Below, one piece after another: positions 16,371 to 25,850 of a stretch of DNA of 64,000 bases. Within the stretch, counting starts at the first letter, position 1; the number at the start of each line of letters is the position of its first letter. Source of the stretch: Alkalibacterium sp. AK22 (GTDB lineage Bacteria; Bacillota; Bacilli; Lactobacillales; Carnobacteriaceae_A); contig NZ_JANL01000029.1 in the NCBI RefSeq assembly GCF_000585255.1, forward strand, positions 1 through 64,000, in the 5' to 3' direction. Below the pieces are notes generated by a model. The model saw only the letters and a program-made list of their open reading frames with translations, made no database searches and was not told the origin of the DNA. Made by a program: the position numbers and the translations under genes.

Positions 16371-17423
16371 ATGTTTGATGTTTCCATTATCATGCCGGTC
16401 TATAATGTAGCAGACCACCTGGCTAGAGCTGTCGAGTCTGCACTGGCTCAAAAACACGTTTTGTGTGAAATCATTCTGGTCAATGACGGCTCAACCGACG
16501 GCTCAAAAGAGATATGTGACGCTTACGCCCAGCAAGAACCCCTTTTAGTCCGTGTGATTCATCAGGACAACAAAGGCTCAGGGCCGGCCCGCAACCGCGG
16601 CCTGAAAGAAGCCAAGGGAGATTACATTTACTTTGCTGATCCCGATGACTACTTTGACGACCAGCTGCTGGCAGACAACCTGGCTATAGCGAAACAGCGC
16701 CAGGCAGAAGTGATGGTCTTCGGCTATACGCAGGAAAAAGCCGGCAAGCCTGAAACCCGAGAAGATAAGCTACCCAATCTGCCACAGCTAGACAGTCAGG
16801 AAAGCTTCAGGGATCACTTCAGAAATGTCTACTACTTTTCGCCTTACGCCCTGTGGAACAAGCTATACCTTAAAGACTTTTTAGACCGGCATCAGATCCG
16901 TTTTGGCCGGCAGAAGCAGGGGCAGGATGCGCTTTTTAATATCGAGGTCTACAAAAACCTGTCCACACTGGGGGTCAACCGCAAAGCCTACTACCACTAC
17001 GTGACCCATGCAGGCTCTGCCGTCAACCGCTACCGGGAAGAACGCTTCCGGCTGGAGCTGAATATTGCGCAGGCCTTTGAGAAACTGCTTATTGGCTGGG
17101 GAAGGGCAGAGGCCTTTTCTGACTTGATTGCAGAAGAGTACTTTAATGTCATCTACCTGGAGATGGCCAATCTCGTGCACCCTGACTGTCCACATAAGAC
17201 TGCGCATAAAGTCAAATGGACCGGTGAAGTCTGGCAAGCAATCGGTGAGAATAAAATCAGACCGTATAAAAAAGAAGAAAAGAATCCTTTCCGCTACGCA
17301 CTCTTGTACGAATTGAAAAATCACCACCCTAAAAATGCCCTGTTTCTGATGAAAACAAGAAACCAGGCAGCCAGGCACTATACCAGACCTTTTCAGGCGG
17401 TCAAGACATTTTTTAAAAACTAG
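16371..17423 (+). CDS. Glycosyltransferase family 2
   Basis: Cytoplasmic GT-A fold transferase of 350 residues adding a sugar to a lipid-linked repeat unit. Residues 1-110 are canonical GT2: VSIIMPVYN, VNDGSTDGS (NDG at 38-40), GPARNRGL and FADPDDYF (DPDD at 90-93, metal/nucleotide site). The C-terminal half is helical and basic. Donor and acceptor cannot be read. It opens block A, 26 bases before the flippase gene, with AAAGGG as ribosome site. Confidence 0.88.
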   Translation: MFDVSIIMPVYNVADHLARAVESALAQKHVLCEIILVNDGSTDGSKEICDAYAQQEPLLVRVIHQDNKGSGPARNRGLKEAKGDYIYFADPDDYFDDQLLADNLAIAKQRQAEVMVFGYTQEKAGKPETREDKLPNLPQLDSQESFRDHFRNVYYFSPYALWNKLYLKDFLDRHQIRFGRQKQGQDALFNIEVYKNLSTLGVNRKAYYHYVTHAGSAVNRYREERFRLELNIAQAFEKLLIGWGRAEAFSDLIAEEYFNVIYLEMANLVHPDCPHKTAHKVKWTGEVWQAIGENKIRPYKKEEKNPFRYALLYELKNHHPKNALFLMKTRNQAARHYTRPFQAVKTFFKN

Positions 17424-17449
17424 CAAGCAAGACAGGAGTTCTACCTATT

Positions 17450-18877
17450 ATGTTCGATCAATTTAAAAGAGGCATCCTTTATACAGCTATGGGCAAGTAT
17501 TCGGTCATGATTGTGCAGCTGCTTGTCCAGGCGGCCCTGTCCAGGATATTGACCCCAGCCGAGTTCGGCATTGTATCAGCGGTCAATATCTTTTTAGTGT
17601 TCTTTCAGCTGCTGGCAGACTTTGGACTGGGCCCGGCCATTATCCAAAACAAAGACCTGAACCCAAAAGAAGTGGATGCGATCTTCAACTTTAGCATTTA
17701 CATAGCGATTGCCCTGGGCATTCTATTCGTTTTCTTGGGCTATCCGATGAGTGTGTTTTACGGCAATGAGGTCTTTATTCAGATCAGCCGGATCCTGGCT
17801 GTTGCCGTGTTCTTTTACGGTATCCTCGTGGTCCCACAGTCGCTGCTTTTAAAAGAGCAGAACTTTAAGCTGGTGAATGTGGCAACCGTCAGCGGGGCGT
17901 TAGTGTCCGGTGTGGTTTCGATCACGCTGGCTTTTCTTGGTTTCAGCTACTACTCGATGATTATCGGGAACACAACCAAGGCGATGACCCTGTTTCTAGT
18001 CTTTTACTTGAAAACCGACACGAAAATCAGCATGCGCTTCAAATGGGCGCCGCTCAAGAAGATCTACCTTTTTTCCAGAAACCAGTTTCTCTTTAACTTT
18101 ATCAACTACTTTTCTAGAAATTTGGACAACTTGCTGATTGGCCGGTATTTCTCGTCCACCGCTTTGGCCTATTATGATCGGGCCTATACCGTTTCCTTGT
18201 ATCCGAACCAGATTCTGACCAGTGTAGTCACCTCTGTGATTCATCCGATTTTGTCTGACTATGCGGATGAAAAAGAGCGGATCAAGCAAGTCTACCTGCG
18301 GATCTCAAACCTCCTGGCCACGCTGGGTCTGCCGCTGTCGGTCTTTCTGTATTTTTCGGCCGAAGAAATTATTTTAAATCTATGGGGCCTCCAGTGGGAC
18401 GGCAGTATCCGGGCCTTTCAGCTACTGGCATTGTCCATCTGGGTCCAGATGATTTTGTCCAGTACCGGCGGGATCTTCCAGTCGGGCAACCGCACGGACT
18501 TGCTGCTTTTGTCCGGTGTGTTGTCCACAGTTTTCAATGTCACCGGGATCATTATCGGTGTTTTGCTTGGTGAAATCGAATATGTGGCCCTGTTTTTAGT
18601 GATCAGCTTCACGCTGAACCTGGTTCAGGCCAACTATCTCTTGATGCACCGCATGTTTAACGACAACATCATTACCTTCTTCAAAGTCCTGGTCAAGCCA
18701 TTGATTATGGCCGGGATGCAGCTGGTGGTTTTCCTGCTTCTGCCGGACCTGCCACTAAATCTGTTTGCCCGCCTAGTCGCAAATAGTGCCCTGTTTGCGG
18801 TGACTTGGCTTGCCGGCTTATTCTTGACTGGGGAATTCAAGCGTCTGCTGAGAGAAGTCAGCCGTTCACGCAGCTGA
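17450..18877 (+). CDS. wzx: Polysaccharide flippase (Wzx-type)
   Basis: Integral membrane protein of 475 residues with about twelve to fourteen hydrophobic segments, of the MATE/MOP-superfamily flippases that carry undecaprenyl-linked repeat units across the membrane. The N-terminal part ALSRILTPAEFGIVSAVNIFLVFFQLLADFGLGPAIIQNKDL is highly typical of this family. It lies between two GT2 genes. A second flippase is encoded at 55.8 kb, so two export routes are likely. The C-terminal tail GEFKRLLREVSRSRS is basic and cytoplasmic. Confidence 0.88.
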   Translation: MFDQFKRGILYTAMGKYSVMIVQLLVQAALSRILTPAEFGIVSAVNIFLVFFQLLADFGLGPAIIQNKDLNPKEVDAIFNFSIYIAIALGILFVFLGYPMSVFYGNEVFIQISRILAVAVFFYGILVVPQSLLLKEQNFKLVNVATVSGALVSGVVSITLAFLGFSYYSMIIGNTTKAMTLFLVFYLKTDTKISMRFKWAPLKKIYLFSRNQFLFNFINYFSRNLDNLLIGRYFSSTALAYYDRAYTVSLYPNQILTSVVTSVIHPILSDYADEKERIKQVYLRISNLLATLGLPLSVFLYFSAEEIILNLWGLQWDGSIRAFQLLALSIWVQMILSSTGGIFQSGNRTDLLLLSGVLSTVFNVTGIIIGVLLGEIEYVALFLVISFTLNLVQANYLLMHRMFNDNIITFFKVLVKPLIMAGMQLVVFLLLPDLPLNLFARLVANSALFAVTWLAGLFLTGEFKRLLREVSRSRS

Positions 18878-18983
18878 CATAAACGCACGGACTCAACCAA
18901 CCAGCATCCAGGGAGCACCTCAAGGCCTAAATGCAACCTACTGAACATACACTAACAGATGATTCATGAAAGGAGTTTGTCTT

Positions 18984-19925
18984 ATGTCCAAACCGCTTGT
19001 TTCCATTATTGTCCCGACTTATAACGTTGAACGCTACATTGAAGAATGCATCGATTCGCTTTTGAATCAGACCTATCAGCCGATTGAGATTATTGTGATT
19101 GATGACGGGTCAAAAGATGCGACGCTTTATTTGCTTAAGCAGTATCAGGACCAGATCCAGCTGATCAGCCATACGGTTAATAAAGGCCAAGGGGCCCGCC
19201 GCAATGAAGGCCTTAAAAAGGCTTCAGGCAAGTACGTCTACTTTGTGGACTCCGACGACTGGATCGAGAAACAAACAGTTGAAGCAGCCGTCAGCCAGCT
19301 GGAAAAAACAGGAGCGGACCTGGTCCGCTTCAATGCCAGAGCTTTCCATGACGGCCATGAAGCAAGCCAGCAGGAACAGAACCCCTATGACTTTTCAGCT
19401 GTCCTAAAAGACAAAGCGGTCTATGAAGGGCCTGAAGCCCTGGACAAAAACAGAAAAAGTTACAGTGCGTCACCCTGCTTGTATATAGCAACGAAGGAAT
19501 GTATCGATAAATTAGAGCTAAAGTTCATTGAAGGGGTGCTCCACGAAGACGAGTACTACACCACCCGACTCTTTGCCTCAGTCAGCCGTTTCACTTATTT
19601 AAACGAACACTTTTACCACAGACGTTACCGGCTGGCTTCGACGATGACCGAACAGTCCAAGATGCACAAGCTGCGCTCTTTTGAATCCTACATCAAAGTA
19701 TTTCAAGCTCTGGAAGACCAATACGAGAAAGAGACCTATACAGCAGAGCAGAAGGCCTTTATCAAACGGCAGCTGCTGTCCATTTATAACGGCCTGCAGA
19801 CCAGCCCGGTTGAGCCGATTTTAAAAAAGCAGTTGAGGGATTTGAAAAGTGTCAGCTCAAAAGACAAGCTGTATCTGACTCTTGCCCGACTGAAGCAGAA
19901 GCTCAACAAAGGACAGATGAACTAA
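18984..19925 (+). CDS. Glycosyltransferase family 2
   Basis: Family 2 transferase of 313 residues. It has VSIIVPTYN, VIDDGSKD (residues 38-45), GQGARRNEGL and VDSDDW (DSDD at 89-92). The C-terminal region contains EDEYYTTRL, seen in many capsule transferases. The start is ATG 18984, eight bases after AAAGGAG; an in-frame ATG at 18966 lies upstream of that site. Base composition up to here is visibly richer in GC than in the genes that follow, so the end of this gene may be a cluster boundary. Confidence 0.87.
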   Translation: MSKPLVSIIVPTYNVERYIEECIDSLLNQTYQPIEIIVIDDGSKDATLYLLKQYQDQIQLISHTVNKGQGARRNEGLKKASGKYVYFVDSDDWIEKQTVEAAVSQLEKTGADLVRFNARAFHDGHEASQQEQNPYDFSAVLKDKAVYEGPEALDKNRKSYSASPCLYIATKECIDKLELKFIEGVLHEDEYYTTRLFASVSRFTYLNEHFYHRRYRLASTMTEQSKMHKLRSFESYIKVFQALEDQYEKETYTAEQKAFIKRQLLSIYNGLQTSPVEPILKKQLRDLKSVSSKDKLYLTLARLKQKLNKGQMN

Positions 19926-19994
19926 TAAATAAATCAGACACTTTTACCAGTTTGTGACAAATGGAATTTCGGCATATTGTAGACTAAGGTTTTA

Positions 19995-20003
19995 TGGTAA
20001 AAT
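19995..20003 (+). promoter_or_regulatory. Possible internal promoter before the UDP-GlcNAc 2-epimerase
   Basis: TGGTAAAAT is an extended -10, with TTGTAG at 19977-19982 as a -35 at short (15-base) spacing. It lies 50 bases before the epimerase start, in the 127-base gap where composition shifts. Confidence 0.4.
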
Positions 20004-20052
20004 GATGCCTGATTGTCTGAAAAATACTGGTCAGGATGGAGTCGACATAGTA

Positions 20053-21171
20053 ATGGAAAAGAAAAAAATAGCTGTTGTCTTCGGTACGCGACCGGAAGCA
20101 ATTAAAATGGCCCCTGTTATTCATGAACTAAAAAAACACAGCCACTTTTTCGAGCCGCTCGTTGTAGTGACTGCCCAGCATAGAGAAATGCTTGATCAAG
20201 TACTTGATGTATTCGATCTTGTACCAGATTATGATATGAATATAATGAAAAGAAATCAGTCCTTATCTGACGTTACTGCTGAGGTACTAAAGGGCATTGA
20301 AGCAATATTTGAAAGGGAAAAACCGAATATGGTTCTCGTTCATGGAGATACCACGACCAGTTTTGCGGCTGCTTTAGCCGCTTTTTATCAGCAGATACCG
20401 ATTGGACATGTGGAAGCGGGACTGAGAACGTATGATAAGTATTCTCCCTTTCCTGAAGAAGTTAACCGTCAGCTCATTGATAATGTAACTGATTTATTTT
20501 TTGTGCCAACTGACGAAACAAAACAGAATCTATTGTCCGAGCATAAAACAGAAGCACATATCAGTGTGACGGGGAACACCGTGATTGATGCTGTTCACTA
20601 TACGAAGAACACGCAGCGTAGACATGAAGTGCTAAGTTTGATGGAGTCAGGCCCGGATCAGAGATGGCTGTTGCTTACTATGCATCGAAGGGAAAGCTAC
20701 GGTCTTCCAATGAAAAATGTTTTCGAGGCCGTTATTGAACTGATGGATGGGTACAGTGATGTTGAGGTGATTATGCCTGTACATTTGAGTCCGACTGTGC
20801 AGTCACTGGCCAATGATATTTTAGGTCATCATGAACGAGTGCACTTGGTTGAACCGCTAGAAGTCGATATTTTCCACAGAGTCATGGCACAGTCCTTCAT
20901 AGTATTAACCGATTCAGGTGGGTTACAGGAAGAAGCGCCGGCACTTGACGTACCCGTACTAGTTTTGAGAGAAAAAACGGAGCGTCCTGAAGGAGTAAAA
21001 GCCGGGACCTTAAAAGTCGTAGGAACAGATAAACATGATGTAGTAACTAGTTTAAAAGAATTACTGGAAAACGAAGAAGCATACTTTAATATGGCCACAG
21101 CCATTAATCCATATGGTGATGGGCAAGCAAGTAAAAGGATAATCAACCAAATCAAGCAATACTTTAATTAA
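20053..21171 (+). CDS. mnaA: UDP-N-acetylglucosamine 2-epimerase (non-hydrolysing)
   Basis: Cytoplasmic enzyme of 372 residues that interconverts UDP-GlcNAc and UDP-ManNAc for wall or capsule polymers. Landmarks are VVFGTRPEAIKMAPVI, VHGDTTTS, GHVEAGLRTYDKYSPFPEEVNR, TGNTVIDAV, LLTMHRRES and DSGGLQEEAPALDVPVLVLREKTERPEG. I chose ATG 20053 because the family starts with this beta strand; an in-frame ATG 99 bases upstream overlaps the possible promoter. It is distinct from the CapG-like paralogue at 47.8 kb, which has the FnlC-type sequence. GAGGAAATAAATA joins it to the transferase downstream. Confidence 0.9.
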   Translation: MEKKKIAVVFGTRPEAIKMAPVIHELKKHSHFFEPLVVVTAQHREMLDQVLDVFDLVPDYDMNIMKRNQSLSDVTAEVLKGIEAIFEREKPNMVLVHGDTTTSFAAALAAFYQQIPIGHVEAGLRTYDKYSPFPEEVNRQLIDNVTDLFFVPTDETKQNLLSEHKTEAHISVTGNTVIDAVHYTKNTQRRHEVLSLMESGPDQRWLLLTMHRRESYGLPMKNVFEAVIELMDGYSDVEVIMPVHLSPTVQSLANDILGHHERVHLVEPLEVDIFHRVMAQSFIVLTDSGGLQEEAPALDVPVLVLREKTERPEGVKAGTLKVVGTDKHDVVTSLKELLENEEAYFNMATAINPYGDGQASKRIINQIKQYFN

Positions 21172-21189
21172 TAGCGGAGGAAATAAATA

Positions 21190-22557
21190 ATGTCGCAGAC
21201 AAAAAAATTAACGATAGGACTTATTGATGTCCTGCTGTATCACTTCTCCATTGTCTTATCATTTATGATACGGTATAACATGGACATACCGAGAAGAAAT
21301 TTCTTGGCCTATGAAAGAGCAAGAATATATATATTAATAGGATTTATTATCTTAAATATACTTTTCGGGATATATATACTCTATAACAAGAGAATAATGG
21401 ATTTTATCTTTTTAACAATAATAACCCAGCTTTCAATGGGACTAGTCATTATGGTTATGACTTTTTACGGACGATGGTTTGCCTTTCCGCGTTCGGTCAT
21501 ATTCATAAGCTTTTTCGTAAGTAGCTTTATTCTTATCATATGGCGATCAATTGTGTTTAAACTTTATGTCAAAATAGACGGCACTAAAAAGGTCATGGTT
21601 GTTGGATCTGAAGAAGCATGCATGGCTGCGGTCAGAAACTTTGACAGCTCAAAAAACAACCGGCATGCGGTCAAAGCCATTGTCATTGATAATTTTTATG
21701 AGAATATCAAGAAGCATATGAACTCTGTGGATATCGTATACTTGGCAGACAAGCTGGTTGAGTCTGAAAAAATTGCCATTTATGATTTGCTTATCGGACA
21801 GAATAAAAAATTGTTCTTAAATACGAGTTTTGAAAACTTAGTCCTCGTAAACCCAAATATTATGAGTATTGAAGATGAAAGTATCATTGAAGCGTCAAGT
21901 TTCAGTATTTCTCCTGAAGACGACATGATTAAACGTCTAGTGGATATCGCAGCTTCTTTGGCCATGCTAATCGTCACATCACCCATAATAGTTATTACGG
22001 CAGTGTTGGTCAAAGCGACGTCCAAAGGGCCTGTTTTTTACAAGCAAATCCGCATCACAAAAGACCAAAAAGAGTTTGGTATTTTGAAATTTCGTACAAT
22101 GAGTGCAACAGCAGAAGCACGTTCAGGACCTGTTTTAGCTTCCGCCAATGATTCGCGAGTCACTAAAGTAGGGAAGTACCTTCGCTCACTTCGGATCGAT
22201 GAATTACCTCAGCTGTTCAATGTGCTTAAAGGAGAGATGTCCTTAGTCGGTCCTAGACCGGAACGTCCTTTCTTTGTAGAACAATTTAAAGAGCAGAATA
22301 ATTACTATTATTTGAGGCACAATGTACGAGCAGGGATTACCGGCTATGCTCAGGTGTATGGAAAGTATGCCACAGACTTTAACAGTAAACTGAACTTTGA
22401 TCTGGTTTACATCAAAAAGTATTCGTTTGTACTTGATGTCAAAATCATGCTTCAAACCATCAAAATACTGTTTGACAAAGTGTCATCAGAGGGCTTGACA
22501 GACGAAGAAAATGTGACAGAAATGAAATTGCCAGAAGAAATAGTGGTGTTGAAGTAG
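21190..22557 (+). CDS. Undecaprenyl-phosphate sugar phosphotransferase (initiating, long form)
   Basis: Membrane enzyme of 455 residues that starts a repeat unit by moving a sugar 1-phosphate onto undecaprenyl phosphate. About four N-terminal membrane segments (residues 5-120) are followed by a Rossmann-like domain (KKVMVVGSEEA), another membrane segment (about 245-270), and the catalytic sugar-transferase domain with KFRTMSATAE, KVGKYLRSLRIDELPQLFNVLKGEMSLVGPRPERP and YAQVYGKYATDF. This is the WbaP/CpsE-like long form. A short-form counterpart lies at 42.9 kb, so two polymers may be initiated independently. Confidence 0.9.
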   Translation: MSQTKKLTIGLIDVLLYHFSIVLSFMIRYNMDIPRRNFLAYERARIYILIGFIILNILFGIYILYNKRIMDFIFLTIITQLSMGLVIMVMTFYGRWFAFPRSVIFISFFVSSFILIIWRSIVFKLYVKIDGTKKVMVVGSEEACMAAVRNFDSSKNNRHAVKAIVIDNFYENIKKHMNSVDIVYLADKLVESEKIAIYDLLIGQNKKLFLNTSFENLVLVNPNIMSIEDESIIEASSFSISPEDDMIKRLVDIAASLAMLIVTSPIIVITAVLVKATSKGPVFYKQIRITKDQKEFGILKFRTMSATAEARSGPVLASANDSRVTKVGKYLRSLRIDELPQLFNVLKGEMSLVGPRPERPFFVEQFKEQNNYYYLRHNVRAGITGYAQVYGKYATDFNSKLNFDLVYIKKYSFVLDVKIMLQTIKILFDKVSSEGLTDEENVTEMKLPEEIVVLK

Positions 22558-22598
22558 CCCGCTAACCCAAATCAGATGATGTGTGCTAGGAGAAAACA

Positions 22599-23351
22599 AT
22601 GGAAAAAAATGTAGTATCAATCATTACCCCCGTCTATAATGCAGAACGCTTTTTAAAAGAAACCATCGATTCAGTTTTAGGACAAAAGTACACTTTATTC
22701 GAGTTGCTGCTGGTTGATGACCATTCAACGGACAATAGTCTGACTATGATCAGTGAATACGCGAAGAGAGACGAACGCATAAAAGTTCTCCAGACTCCCA
22801 AAAATAGTGGTGCAGCTGTCGCCAGAAACATGGGTCTTGAACATGCAAAAGGGCAGTATGTCGCCTTTCTTGACAGTGATGATAAATGGAAAGACATTAA
22901 ACTGGAAAAACAGATTACCAGTATGAAAAACAATCGCTACAGTTTCACGTATACAAACTTTGAAATGATATCAGAAGCGAATGAAGTAATGAAAGATAGC
23001 GTGCCCTTACCTCAGAAATTAAGCTATCATGCTTTGCTTAAGAACACAGCCATTGCTTGTTCAACAGTCGTAATTGACCGGTTTGTACACGGGGACTTCA
23101 GGATGCCTGAAGTGAGAAAAGGACAGGATACGGCTACTTGGCTTATGCTGTTAAGAGAAGGGGCAACCGCTCACTTAGTGGATGACGTGCTCGGATCTTA
23201 CAGAATTGTCAAAGGGTCCATATCGAGCAATAAAGTGGAAGCTCTAAAAAGAACCTGGAACACGTATCGTCATTTAGAAAAGCTTCCACTGCACAAAGCA
23301 CTGTACTATTTTACGAGCTATACTTTGAATGCACTGAAAAGAAGACTGTAG
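22599..23351 (+). CDS. Glycosyltransferase family 2 (short)
   Basis: GT2 enzyme of 250 residues containing essentially only the catalytic domain: VSIITPVYNAERF, LLVDDHSTDNS (about 38-46), GAAVARNMGLEHAKGQYVAFLDSDDKW. Short transferases like this (WaaV/TagA-like in size) usually act early in capsule assembly. GGAGAAAA precedes ATG 22599. It lies directly before a polymerase-like gene. Confidence 0.87.
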   Translation: MEKNVVSIITPVYNAERFLKETIDSVLGQKYTLFELLLVDDHSTDNSLTMISEYAKRDERIKVLQTPKNSGAAVARNMGLEHAKGQYVAFLDSDDKWKDIKLEKQITSMKNNRYSFTYTNFEMISEANEVMKDSVPLPQKLSYHALLKNTAIACSTVVIDRFVHGDFRMPEVRKGQDTATWLMLLREGATAHLVDDVLGSYRIVKGSISSNKVEALKRTWNTYRHLEKLPLHKALYYFTSYTLNALKRRL

Positions 23352-23381
23352 TCTTTGCGATTGAAAGGAGGAGGCTATGCG

Positions 23382-24584
23382 TTGAAGACATTAGGTGAAA
23401 GTCATGCCACTAGAGAAAAAGGCATTCAATATTCGATACTGTCCCTGATAGCCTTATCCATTCTGATGTCAGACTGGATGTTTGGATTGGTTGCAGTCAG
23501 TGAAATACTGATTGGCCTACTGGTCCTACTTATAGGTTTAACTGACCTGAGCTGTGTCAAGTCAATAAATTATAGATTCTTTATAGGCACCCTTCTGTTT
23601 TTCGTTCTCCAGTTTAGTTATAATTTGTCAGTAGACATGACCTTTATTTTTAACCGGGCGTTGTTTAATGTGGTTAAAGTGTTTGCTTATCTCTTTTTCA
23701 TCAATATCACATATAACTATATACGAGTAAATAAACTAGAAAAGCAGTTTTTAGTTATGCTAAATATAGCGGCTCTCATAACTATACTTATTGGGATTTA
23801 TATCACATTAGCGATACTGTACTTCGATCATCTTCCGTACGAATTCTTGTGGTCATTTACGCGTAGTGATTTGCATAGTTACCGCTTCAGAGGGCCAGGT
23901 TTTATTGTTCGCACACGCAGTATTTTTTCAGAGCCGGCACATATGGGTTATTTTTTAAACATGGTTATCGGAGTGAATGTATTTAGTAACTTAAGAGAAA
24001 AAGTTCCTGTGTGGGTAAACATTGTGTTAATCATTGGAACAATTTTGACCTTGTCCTATGCTTCTATCTTTGTGCTGAGCATTATCCTTCTTTTCAAGTT
24101 GATCACACTCGATAACAAATATCAGCGAATAAAAGAATCGAAAGTCTTCTTTCTTCTCTCGTTAATTATTTTAGCGGCAGTCATATATATGTTTAGAGAT
24201 AACTTATATCAGACAGTGATTGTGAGAACAAGCGATATTATAAGTGGTGGAGATAACTCTGCATTTGTCCGGTTGATCAACAGCTGGCTCTATGTCTCAA
24301 GAGATACGCTACTCATGGGAAGAGGGCTTGGACACACGCCACCTCTGCAAAATGTCTATGCCTATTTCTTGTCTGATATGGGTATTATTCCATTTGGTGT
24401 TATTCTAATCTTCACTGCTTACCTGTTCAAGCTCAATAGGGGATTGGGTCTGACTTTTGTTTTACTTAATTTCCAAAAGGGAGGATATTTGTCTCCTATA
24501 TTTTCTATTCTAGTTTTAATTCTTTTAATCTTTTCAATCGAACAAAGTAATTATCACCGCTATACTCTAAAAGGAGAGAAATAA
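23382..24584 (+). CDS. wzy: O-antigen polymerase/ligase-like membrane protein (Wzy-like)
   Basis: Membrane protein of about 400 residues with some ten hydrophobic segments and a large central extracellular loop (about 150-200) containing RSDLHSYRFRGPGFIVRTRSIFSEPAHMGYFLNM, which recalls Wzy/WaaL proteins that join repeat units outside the membrane. Start: TTG 23382 is well placed after AAAGGAGGAGG (23364-23374). An ATG at 23377 opens a two-codon frame (ATG CGT TGA) that overlaps this TTG. An alternative TTG at 23355 lies before the ribosome site. Polymerases are poorly conserved, so the call rests on topology and location. Confidence 0.7.
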   Translation: MKTLGESHATREKGIQYSILSLIALSILMSDWMFGLVAVSEILIGLLVLLIGLTDLSCVKSINYRFFIGTLLFFVLQFSYNLSVDMTFIFNRALFNVVKVFAYLFFINITYNYIRVNKLEKQFLVMLNIAALITILIGIYITLAILYFDHLPYEFLWSFTRSDLHSYRFRGPGFIVRTRSIFSEPAHMGYFLNMVIGVNVFSNLREKVPVWVNIVLIIGTILTLSYASIFVLSIILLFKLITLDNKYQRIKESKVFFLLSLIILAAVIYMFRDNLYQTVIVRTSDIISGGDNSAFVRLINSWLYVSRDTLLMGRGLGHTPPLQNVYAYFLSDMGIIPFGVILIFTAYLFKLNRGLGLTFVLLNFQKGGYLSPIFSILVLILLIFSIEQSNYHRYTLKGEK

Positions 24585-25487
24585 ATGATCAGTGTAGTCA
24601 TACCTACGCACAATAGAAGCGATTTGATACAAAGAGCAATTGAAAGTGTCTTAAACCAGACGTATAAAGATGTTGAAATAGTCGTCGTATCTGACGGATC
24701 GACGGATAATACCGAAGAAGTCGTTCAGTCCTATCAGGAAAAATATTCAAATATTCAATTTCTTTCAATCTTTCCTGGCAAAGGGGCCAATAATGCGCGG
24801 AACGAAGGGATAAAGGCTTCTAATGGAAAGTATATTGCCTTTTTAGACGACGATGATGAATGGCTGCCGTCTAAACTGGAAGCTCAGATGGACGTTTTCA
24901 ACTCCGATAGCTCTATAGGTATGGTATATACAGGAATTAACGTTATATATGTGAAGGAGAATGTGACCTATTATTCTTTGTCGGGTAAAAAAGGGGACCT
25001 GTCAAAAGACATTTTGATGAAAAATGTTATCGGGGCTACACCTAGTGTAATGATAAAAAAAGACGTTCTTGACCAGTCGGGCTACTTTGACAGCGCTATG
25101 CCAGCTAAACAAGATTACGATTTGTGGATAAGAGTGTGTCAAGTAACTAAAGTAGGGTTCGTAGATCAGCCTATGGTCAACTACTATAATTACTCGGGAG
25201 AGCAGCAAATTTCTTTAAGTACAAAAAAGCATGAAAGAGCTATCCAGATCATAGACAGTAAGTATACATCGCTGTTTCAGTCACTCACTCAAGAAGAAAG
25301 CAGGCGGCAACGGTCAAATTATTTCATCAGCATAGCGAATATAGCGTTAAGAAACAATAATAAACGATTAGCGTGGACATACGCCTTTAAAGCGTTCAGT
25401 CAGAAGAAAAGCATAAAAAACGTGATCTATATTTTATCGGTACCCATTCCGTTTAAATTTTTACTAAAATTAAAGAATAGACGTTAA
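24585..25487 (+). CDS. Glycosyltransferase family 2
   Basis: GT2 transferase of 300 residues: ISVVIPTHNRSDLI, VVVSDGSTDNT (residues 33-43), GANNARNEGIKASNGKYIAFLDDDDEW with DDDD as metal site, then an AKQDYDLWIRV element often seen in EpsE-like enzymes. ATG directly follows the TAA of the polymerase gene, with AAAGGAGA upstream, indicating coupling. It ends block A; a strong terminator lies about 150 bases further on. Confidence 0.88.
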   Translation: MISVVIPTHNRSDLIQRAIESVLNQTYKDVEIVVVSDGSTDNTEEVVQSYQEKYSNIQFLSIFPGKGANNARNEGIKASNGKYIAFLDDDDEWLPSKLEAQMDVFNSDSSIGMVYTGINVIYVKENVTYYSLSGKKGDLSKDILMKNVIGATPSVMIKKDVLDQSGYFDSAMPAKQDYDLWIRVCQVTKVGFVDQPMVNYYNYSGEQQISLSTKKHERAIQIIDSKYTSLFQSLTQEESRRQRSNYFISIANIALRNNNKRLAWTYAFKAFSQKKSIKNVIYILSVPIPFKFLLKLKNRR

Positions 25488-25526
25488 TTGAGGATGAAAA
25501 GAAATCAACTAAAAGAGGGATTCTCG

Positions 25527-25538
25527 CGTGCATGCACG
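25527..25538. other. Perfect 12-bp palindrome in the gap after block A
   Basis: CGTGCATGCACG is self-complementary throughout. It lies 40 bases after the last block A gene. It could be an operator or chance; nothing nearby decides. Confidence 0.3.
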
Positions 25539-25638
25539 GGTATGTAAAGTCAGCACAAGGTCAGACATGATCTCAGCTGCCGGCTTCACATGCAAGGACA
25601 AGAGAAAGAGTCCTTTGTTTCAAAGCTGAATGCTAAAC

Positions 25639-25684
25639 AAAGTGGTTCATTGAGAGAACAGCTCTCGATGGGCCACTTTTTATT
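25639..25684 (+). terminator. Terminator of polysaccharide block A
   Basis: AAAGTGG (25639-25645) pairs with CCACTTT (25673-25679), and inside it GAGAG pairs with CTCTC around a short loop; a T-run follows the stem. Confidence 0.85.
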
Positions 25685-25717
25685 TATTCTAAATAGTCTT
25701 AACCTATCCAAAATATG

Positions 25718-25738
25718 TATACAATAATTAATTGTATA
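25718..25738. promoter_or_regulatory. Inverted repeat upstream of the repeat/glucosaminidase gene
   Basis: TATACAAT (25718-25725) and ATTGTATA (25731-25738) are perfect 8-base arms around AATTA. It sits about 90 bases before the probable -10 of the next gene and has the look of an operator for an unknown dimeric regulator. Confidence 0.45.
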
Positions 25739-25827
25739 GCCAAATTGTTCACCTTTTTGTACTATTTATTATGTTGCATATTTATATGTGTTCATCTAAG
25801 ATGATAATGGTAATAAAAATAAATGTG

Positions 25828-25833
25828 TATAAT
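25828..25833 (+). promoter_or_regulatory. Probable -10 of the repeat/glucosaminidase gene
   Basis: A perfect TATAAT lies 18 bases before the ATG and overlaps closely with the ribosome site AAAGGAG, implying a very short leader. No good -35 is visible. The surrounding 150 bases are extremely AT-rich. Confidence 0.35.
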
Positions 25834-25850
25834 TATAAAGGAGTGTCAAC

